Made by a program: the position numbers and the translations under genes | Notes under the pieces: model-generated | Database searches by the model: none | What the model was told of the DNA's origin: nothing | The model's input: the letters and a program-made list of their open reading frames with translations, nothing else | Origin: Clostridia bacterium | Lineage (GTDB): Bacteria > Bacillota > Clostridia > Christensenellales > Borkfalkiaceae | NCBI GenBank assembly: GCA_900770945.1 | Contig: CAAGME010000043.1 | Coordinates: 43,640 to 107,639, forward strand | Direction of reading: 5' to 3' | DNA length: 64,000 nucleotides | Part shown: positions 59,001 through 64,000 of the stretch, one piece after another | Layout of the letters: every line of letters starts with the position of its first letter | Position numbering within the stretch: position 1 is the first letter of the stretch

Positions 59001-61688
59001 GCGCTCCGCGAAGCTTGCCACAGAGTTTTGTATACTCAGCTCCACAGCGCGGCTATAAACGGTATAACCGTCAACACTAAAATGATACAGGTAACGCCGT
59101 GGTGGGAATCTTTGTTGAACTTCCTCACAGTTACTTCCGCGGTAGTGGCGGCTCTCGCCCTCGTTATGGCGGTCGCAAGCGTACTTTTGAACGGTAAACT
59201 GTACCCGAAAACGCTTGCAAAGCTTGAAAAACAGCCGGCAAACGTGACCGACAACATTAGTAACGTCAAGGCTTCTTCCGCGGCGCAAGCGTGCGCGAAA
59301 GGCTCGCCGGGCGGCTCGCAAAAAAGCGCGGGCGGCTCGGGCAAAAAATTCACGCTTACTCAAAAAACGCTTAACGCGATAGTCGCGGGCGCGCTCGCAT
59401 TAGTGCTTGTCGTATCGACCGCCGTTTCCGCAACGGTATTCTTCTCGCCCGATCCCGCGCTTAAAGCAAGCGGCACGGGCGGCGGAGAAATTCACCTTTG
59501 CACGCACCACTGCCCCGTTTGCGGCAAGTGCAACGATTACGAATGCGAGGACCCCGTTTGCGCGGATAAATGTAAATGTACGGATATAACGATTGAAGCC
59601 GAGTCCGAATACGTTGAAAAGACGGGCGGCGTCGGCGGCAACCTTTACACGGGCGTGGACGAAGAAAGAAACATCACTTACGTGGGCGGCTTTGACGGCA
59701 ACAAGGGCGCAAAGACGGTTTTCAAATTCCTTTCGGACAAAGCGGGCAGAACGCTTATGAAAGCGACCATAAGAAGAAGACCCTGGAACTTCGACTTGCA
59801 GCAGTTCGTCGATATCTACGTCAACGGCGAAAAGATAGATTACGAACACCGCCTCGTCGGCACGAGCGAAGATACCTGGACGGACGACGGCACCGAGGGC
59901 AAAGGCGACTTCGACACGTTCAACGTAAAGAACTTTGAAATTCAGGAAGGACTCAACGAGATAACTTTTGAAATTACCGAAAAGAGCGGCGGTCAATGCC
60001 CGCACTTCGACAAAATCGAACTCATCTCCACAAGCGTAATCTCCGAATACCGCCATATGTGCGTAAGCAAGTGCGCGGTGTGCGGAAAGTGCAAAAACCT
60101 CGAATGCGAAGACGATATAGTCTGCAAGGAAAAATGCGATTGTAAGTCCGTAACGGTGGAAGCCGAATCGGAATACGCCGAAAGAAAGAAAGCGGACGGC
60201 TCGGCTTTGAACGTAGCCACCGAAAACGGCGTTACTTTCGTCAAAGACTTGAACGGCAACGCTAAAGCATCCGTAACCTTTAAGGTTTCTTCCGATAAGG
60301 AAGCGAAAGCCGCGATCGGCGCGACGATGAGAATGATGCCGTGGGTATTCTCGCTCAATCAATACGTGGATATCGAAGTAAACGGCGAAAAGGTCGAATA
60401 CAAGGCGAACCTCAAAAAGGACGAGAACGCCGAACACGACACCCCCGCAAAATGCGACTTTGCAGACGCGGAACTTGCGGTTGTCAACTTCAAAGAGGGC
60501 GTAAACGTCATTAAACTTATCGTCAAGGACGGAAGCTATCCGCAATGCCCGGACATCGACAAGATAACGATAACAAGCCCCGCCGAAGTAAAAGAATGTA
60601 CGCATAGGTGCGAAAACGTCTGCGCGCTCTGCGGAAAGTGCCTCGACAAAACTTGCACGGATATCGTTTGCAAAGAAAAATGTTCTTGCAAAGTAAGCGT
60701 TATAGAAGCGGAAGCCGATTCCGTTGACAGAAAGAAAGCGGACGGCTCGGCGTTGAACGTAGCCACCGAAAACGATATTACTTTCGTCAAAGACTTGAAC
60801 GGCAACGCAAAAGCTTCCGTTACTTTCAAGTTCAATTCCGACAAGGAATGCGAAGTGCTTTTGAAAGCAACATTACGCGCTATGCCGTGGGATTTCCCGC
60901 TTCATCAATACGTCGGAATAGAAGTAAACGGAGTTATGCTCGACTATAACAAAATGCTCCCCAAGGACAACAACGCCGAGCATGACACTCCCGCAAAATG
61001 CGACTTTGTAAGCGTGGATATCGCAACGATTGCTTTAAACAAAGGCTCCAACACGATTAAGTTTGTCGTTAAAGAAGCAAGCTATCCGCAATGCCCCGAC
61101 TTTGACAAAATCGAGCTTTTCGGCGACGCAACGATAAGCGAATATTCGCACAAATGCGAGAGCGTTTGCCCCGTTTGCGGCAAATGCACGAACAAGGCTT
61201 GCGAGGACGATATCGCTTGCAAAGAAAAATGCGACTGCACCGTTAAAACGATAGAAGCCGAATCCGACGACGTGACGATAACGCAGGCGGAAACGCCCGC
61301 TCCTTGGGGCGGAGTGGTGAAAGGCTCCAACGAATACGGCGGTTACGTTAAGGCGGAAAACGGCAACGCGGGTTCAAAGATAACCTTCAAAGTTACCGCC
61401 GAAAAAGCCGGCAAAGCCTTGCTCAGAGTGTATATCGCGCCTAAGAGCGACAATTACTACTTCCACAACGAGTACACCGTCAAAATAAACGGCGTTGAGT
61501 ATACGTTCGAGAGTAAAATGGTCGAAAAAGACAAAGAACTCAGCGACAACCAATGGCTTGCGCGCAATTACGTTTGCGTCGTGATAGGAGAGGTCGACCT
61601 CTCCTTAGGCGAAAACTCTGTCGAGTTTTCGCAGAAAGGTTATGCGGGAACGATAATGGACAAAATCGATTTCATAATAGCCGCCTGA
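56052..61688 (+). CDS. Giant membrane-anchored, permuted GH3 glycoside hydrolase with four Cys-rich/CBM units
   Basis: 1878 residues. The order is unusual: an N-terminal span (about 9-32); GH3 C-domain-like sandwich (about 100-450); FnIII-like domain (about 470-620); GH3 TIM barrel (about 715-1010) with VCSKHFAFNDQE and the likely nucleophile Asp935 in VVETDACAG. A span (about 1022-1045), a short basic loop and another span (about 1106-1132) follow. The rest is outside: four repeats of a Cys-rich knot (CPVCGKCNDYEC type, at about 1150, 1336, 1516, 1699), each followed by a ~150-residue CBM. Domain swap of GH3 is known in some Clostridia; the full build is not familiar. The expected role is beta-glycoside hydrolysis at the surface. 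Confidence 0.85.
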   Translation: MSYVRKKKSIFATSVWVMLTIFFTLTTAFFGVGSSIAVDNAAPINKTLGINPYVKVQTGQGMGEKAERFSSDYIERNADGTPIYETDAQGNKSTIKENSSMRKNSQAVSEQVAVEGTVLLWNKSEALPFATTEKISLFGIASAEGKYAVSGYGSGEVHATPTYNSLANALKQKGFDVNDKLNQRYAYFTDETIKKGNFAYGLHAGRWVGTYPDGTNKNYRPVYCVNEVPWNEIKSVATETLPAYNNAVFVVSRRAGEDQDILDNVENGETDVNGGMNHLELTKDEAEVLKELAALKRTGVVKKIVVLLNTANPLQFAEITKDEYAIDACLWSGIGGTEALTAVADALSNTGYIVSGHAPDALLMNNHLTPADANFEDFTWTNPNVKEKLKDLPYLDNEYQFYYQAHNLKYMVYQEGIYVGYRYFETRYEDYVMDRFSANGANGAFDGNKWNYKNEVAFSFGYGLSYTEFEREKPTFKEEGDKYVVTMKIKNAGSKYSGKDVLQVYLNKPYTEYDKANGVEKAGIELVGFAKTGELKVGADGETVTVTVDKESLRTYDSYGAKTYILEKGDYYLSVGTSAHDALNNVLAAKGYTPANTDGRMDAAGDADMTYKITIAEDDFETYSKNEKGVEITNRFDDADLNLYEGTADQKIKYVTRSDWNGTYPTEGVKLKCESDRMVYDMQYGHEVAVKEGDKMPVYGTVTSSQGALNIAMLEGLSYDDPLWEELLNQMTQEEQIYMMNYGMAYLAGAESVGAPGVKATDGPQGVYPTNYAFPSPVLSAASFDVDLVQKLGDAYAHEAMHIGYTMVYAPGGNIHRTLYSGRNFEYYSEDGFLSGKMLSAQVKGMVNKGIIVCSKHFAFNDQETNRGGLATFFNEQSAREIYLRVFEYGVREGKMNGLMSAFNRIGCTWTGRHKGLLTDILRNEWGFIGVVETDACAGVSMTPHMEYKYALAEGLIAGNDVWMSRGSKTLLDDFKNNATVMLALREACHRVLYTQLHSAAINGITVNTKMIQVTPWWESLLNFLTVTSAVVAALALVMAVASVLLNGKLYPKTLAKLEKQPANVTDNISNVKASSAAQACAKGSPGGSQKSAGGSGKKFTLTQKTLNAIVAGALALVLVVSTAVSATVFFSPDPALKASGTGGGEIHLCTHHCPVCGKCNDYECEDPVCADKCKCTDITIEAESEYVEKTGGVGGNLYTGVDEERNITYVGGFDGNKGAKTVFKFLSDKAGRTLMKATIRRRPWNFDLQQFVDIYVNGEKIDYEHRLVGTSEDTWTDDGTEGKGDFDTFNVKNFEIQEGLNEITFEITEKSGGQCPHFDKIELISTSVISEYRHMCVSKCAVCGKCKNLECEDDIVCKEKCDCKSVTVEAESEYAERKKADGSALNVATENGVTFVKDLNGNAKASVTFKVSSDKEAKAAIGATMRMMPWVFSLNQYVDIEVNGEKVEYKANLKKDENAEHDTPAKCDFADAELAVVNFKEGVNVIKLIVKDGSYPQCPDIDKITITSPAEVKECTHRCENVCALCGKCLDKTCTDIVCKEKCSCKVSVIEAEADSVDRKKADGSALNVATENDITFVKDLNGNAKASVTFKFNSDKECEVLLKATLRAMPWDFPLHQYVGIEVNGVMLDYNKMLPKDNNAEHDTPAKCDFVSVDIATIALNKGSNTIKFVVKEASYPQCPDFDKIELFGDATISEYSHKCESVCPVCGKCTNKACEDDIACKEKCDCTVKTIEAESDDVTITQAETPAPWGGVVKGSNEYGGYVKAENGNAGSKITFKVTAEKAGKALLRVYIAPKSDNYYFHNEYTVKINGVEYTFESKMVEKDKELSDNQWLARNYVCVVIGEVDLSLGENSVEFSQKGYAGTIMDKIDFIIAA

Positions 61689-61794
61689 ATTTCATAAACA
61701 ACCGAGAGCCTGCGCGCGAAAAGCCGCAGGTTTAAGGCTTTAAGGTTTCATTCTTTATCCGCAAAAAGAAAATAATTTTTAAGAGAGGTAAACT

Positions 61795-61950
61795 ATGCAA
61801 AACAAAACTAAGTTCGAGCCTTGCGAAGCTTTGCTTACGATCTTCGACGGGCAAACGGACGTAATCACGACGAGCAACGCACATGACGCGCCCGAAGCCT
61901 GGTTTGGCGAGGGTAATGCCGAAGATACTTTAGGAGGAAACGGACAATGA
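61795..61950 (+). CDS. 51-residue DVITTS-motif peptide gene
   Basis: It begins MQNKTKFEPCEALLTIFDGQ and contains TDVITTSNAHD before an acidic end, EGNAEDTLGGNGQ. AGAGAGG precedes the ATG. It overlaps the next gene as ATGA and even carries that gene's ribosome site. Short proteins with a P-E-x(5-8)-D-V-I-T-T-S pattern occur beside surface-protein genes in gut Clostridia; their role is not established. It has no signal peptide. Confidence 0.65.
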   Translation: MQNKTKFEPCEALLTIFDGQTDVITTSNAHDAPEAWFGEGNAEDTLGGNGQ

Positions 61951-63848
61951 AAACCATTAAAAAGCTTGCTTTAACATTGCTTGCCGTATTCACGCTCGCT
62001 TGCGGCGTTGCGGGGATTATGACGGCGGGGACGCAAAAAGCTTACGCGGACGGCGTTCTGAACGCTAACTTAAACATTGGCAAGGACATTTCGTTAAAAC
62101 TGTCCGCAAAAATAGACGGCGCAACTTCGGCTTCGGCAACTTTCACCTGGAAAGGTAACGACGAAACCGGCGCGGAAAAGGCGGAAAATTACGTCGACAC
62201 CATTGTCGGCGAAAACGGCGGGGACGGAACCTTTGTTTTCACTTACAGAGGGATAGGCGCGCAGTATCTCGGCAAAAACGTTGACGTTACGGTAAAGTAT
62301 AACACGGAAAGCAAAACCGAAGTCGTTTACGCACAAAAAACCCTTTCGGTTAAGGATATTTTAACGGCTTATCGCAATTCTTCCGCAATTGCCCTCGGCA
62401 TAAGCCCCGCGGCTTTCGAAAAGATAAAAACCCTTTCCGCCGATATCCTTAATTACGGCGCGGCGGCGCAAGAGTACACGAAAGTCGATACTTCCGCGCT
62501 CGTAAACGAGGGCTTGACTTCCTCCGATTATACTACCGTAGATTTTACTAATTTGACGGGCGAAGTTACTCAAACGGGCGACCTCAACTTCGTTATGGGC
62601 GTAAGGTTTGACTGCAACATTCAGCCTATGGCAAAATTCACGAGCGACAAGCAAAACTTGACCGCTACAATCAACGACAAGGAAGCCGCGCTCGAAGCTT
62701 TGGGCGAAAACCAATACAAAATCACTTATAAGGACTTCAATATCCTTTCCGTGAACGATACTTACAAGTTTGAGGTTTTTGAAAACGGCGTAAGCATAGG
62801 TTCGGCAACTTGCAGCCTTGCGGCTCTCGCTAAAAATTACAATGTGGCAATCTTGCGTGCGGCGTACACTTACGGCACGGCGGTTTCTAACTACCTCGAA
62901 GCCCAAAAGACCCTTGTCATCGAGGCGGAGTCCGATTACGTTGTTAGAAAGAAAGCAGACGGAACTGCACTCAATATCGGTACTGAAAACGGCGTTTCGT
63001 TTTTAAAAGACTTAAACACTAATGCTAATGCGACGATTACTTTCAGCGTAGGTGCGGATGAGGATTGCTCGGCAACGCTTAAAGCGACAATGCGCATGAT
63101 GCCTTGGGTTTTTGAGCTTTCTAAGTACGTCGGCGTTGAAGTAAACGGTGAAAGAGTTACTCCTAAAAATGAGTTGCCGAAAGACGAAAATGCGGAACAT
63201 GACACGCCGTCAAAATGTGATTTTACCACTGTAATAATAGACAATATAACGCTAAAAAAGGGTTCTAACATTATTAAATTTATTGAAAACGACCAAGGAG
63301 CAAATTCACAATTCCCCGATTTCGATAAAATAGAGATAACGGCTGAAACTGCACTTAGAGAATATTTATTCTTATCTGTTATAGAAGCCGAATCCGATTG
63401 CGTAACTTTAACGCAGGCGGAAACGCCCGCTGATTGGGGCGGCGTAGTCAAAGGTTCAAACGAATACGGCGGTTACGTTAAAGCCGAAAACGGCAATAAA
63501 GGCTCCAAGATAACGTTCAATATTTCGTCCGACGTAGCGGGCAAAGCCTTGCTCAGAGTGTATATCGCTCCTAAGAGCGGAGATTACTACTTCCACAACG
63601 AATACGCCGTCAAAATAAACGGAGTGGAGTATTCGTTCGAGAGTAAAATGGTTGAAAAAGACCCCGAACTAGGCGAAAACCAATGGCTTGCGTGCAATTA
63701 CGTTTGCGTTGTAATAGGCGAGATAGACTTATCGGCAGGCGATAATACAATTTCGTTTATTCAGAAAGGATATGCCGGCACTATCATGGACAAGATTGAG
63801 CTTATATCGACAAGCGCAACGGTTACGGGTGTAACTCAGGCTCAATAA
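61947..63848 (+). CDS. Secreted protein with two CBMs shared with the GH3 protein
   Basis: 633 residues. Signal peptide about 1-34 (LALTLLAVFTLACGVAGIMT, cut near AYA-DG). Residues 36-325 form a two-part domain ending LSADILNYGAAAQEYTKVDT and LRAAYTYGTAVSNYLEAQ, the N-Y-G-A-A-A-Q pattern common in Clostridial surface proteins. Two CBM modules (about 327-465 and 470-625) are close copies of the third and fourth CBM types of the GH3 protein, for example SNEYGGYVKAENGN and GYAGTIMDKI. No catalytic domain or sortase signal is seen. Confidence 0.8.
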   Translation: MKTIKKLALTLLAVFTLACGVAGIMTAGTQKAYADGVLNANLNIGKDISLKLSAKIDGATSASATFTWKGNDETGAEKAENYVDTIVGENGGDGTFVFTYRGIGAQYLGKNVDVTVKYNTESKTEVVYAQKTLSVKDILTAYRNSSAIALGISPAAFEKIKTLSADILNYGAAAQEYTKVDTSALVNEGLTSSDYTTVDFTNLTGEVTQTGDLNFVMGVRFDCNIQPMAKFTSDKQNLTATINDKEAALEALGENQYKITYKDFNILSVNDTYKFEVFENGVSIGSATCSLAALAKNYNVAILRAAYTYGTAVSNYLEAQKTLVIEAESDYVVRKKADGTALNIGTENGVSFLKDLNTNANATITFSVGADEDCSATLKATMRMMPWVFELSKYVGVEVNGERVTPKNELPKDENAEHDTPSKCDFTTVIIDNITLKKGSNIIKFIENDQGANSQFPDFDKIEITAETALREYLFLSVIEAESDCVTLTQAETPADWGGVVKGSNEYGGYVKAENGNKGSKITFNISSDVAGKALLRVYIAPKSGDYYFHNEYAVKINGVEYSFESKMVEKDPELGENQWLACNYVCVVIGEIDLSAGDNTISFIQKGYAGTIMDKIELISTSATVTGVTQAQ

Positions 63849-63867
63849 CAAAAATTTGCTTTTATGC

Positions 63868-63906
63868 TTTCGGCGGGGAGTTCTTCTCCGCCGAAAAACT
63901 TTTTAT
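63868..63906 (+). terminator. Terminator after the CBM protein
   Basis: TTTCGGCGG (63868-63876) pairs with CCGCCGAAA, followed by a T-run (CTTTTTATAT). Confidence 0.85.
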
Positions 63907-63936
63907 ATATATTGAAAGTTGCGGTCGCACGCATTA

Positions 63937-64000
63937 TCCCCTCATCCACCGCCGACGCGACGGCGGTCCCCCTTCTCCACAAAGCTCGGCAAAGCCGAGC
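63937..64000. repeat. REP-like palindromic element at the window edge
   Basis: The stretch CCCCTCATCC, an ACCGCCG/CGGCGGT hairpin, CCCCCTTCTCCAC and GCTCGGC/GCCGAGC resembles short interspersed palindromic repeats of gut Clostridia. It is cut by the window end, so its full form is unknown. Confidence 0.4.

Noticed and set aside
59400..60605. A 401-residue leftward open frame opposite the CBM repeats of the GH3 protein
   Set aside because: It mirrors the repeat units on the other strand and has no ribosome site or family pattern. It is a shadow.
1..64000. tRNA, rRNA or tmRNA genes
   Set aside because: No cloverleaf with a T-arm consensus (GGTTCGAATCC type) or rRNA-like stretch was noticed on either strand. 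A covariance-model scan was not possible here.

Overview
The window looks like a Gram-positive, Clostridia-type (Bacillota) genome, probably from a gut or rumen plant-fibre degrader. The signs are near-universal GGAGG ribosome sites, TTGACA/TATAAT promoters with 17-base spacing, Gram-positive lipoprotein and signal sequences, an AgrC/LytTR two-component pair, and large surface proteins built from carbohydrate-binding modules. The species cannot be named from the sequence alone.

Layout. (1) 1-7.5 kb: host carbohydrate locus with two CBM/Ig-like surface proteins, then a xylan/xylose operon (GH43 glycosidase, XylA, XylB) ended by a strong terminator. (2) About 7.63-40.4 kb: a complete-looking siphovirus prophage, almost all leftward. 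From its right end it holds small regulators and DNA methyltransferases, an HUH rolling-circle Rep with a non-coding candidate origin region, HNH/terS/terL, portal, protease, capsid, connectors, tail tube, frameshifted tail chaperones, tape measure, baseplate, fibres, a diversity-generating retroelement (DGR), holins, and a lysogeny region with repressor, small proteins and an IS481-like DDE transposase at the left end. No tyrosine or serine integrase and no ordinary endolysin were recognised. (3) 40.5-53.3 kb: host genes again, dominated by a 1759-residue RHS polymorphic-toxin protein and a string of small, mostly unrecognised genes (probable immunity or orphan cassettes), several followed by a shared ~20-bp repeat, ending in a tail-fibre-like gene pair. 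(4) 53.4-64 kb: LytTR response regulator and GHKL kinase, then a two-gene operon with a giant membrane-anchored permuted GH3 enzyme carrying four Cys-rich/CBM units, and a small ATGA-coupled gene followed by a secreted protein that shares those CBMs.

The standout system is the DGR at 12.6-15.1 kb. The reverse transcriptase, template repeat (TR), variable repeat (VR), and a C-type-lectin-like tail-tip target are all present. I aligned TR and VR by eye: within the 124-bp core, all 15 differences fall at template adenines (coding strand) and none elsewhere. The phage therefore appears equipped to diversify its receptor-binding protein. Secondary points are the DDE-transposase lifestyle with 11-bp inverted repeats at the ends, the HUH Rep in a tailed phage, a candidate structured RNA in the head operon, opposed transcription in the lysogeny switch, and the repeat-marked cassette array downstream of the RHS toxin.
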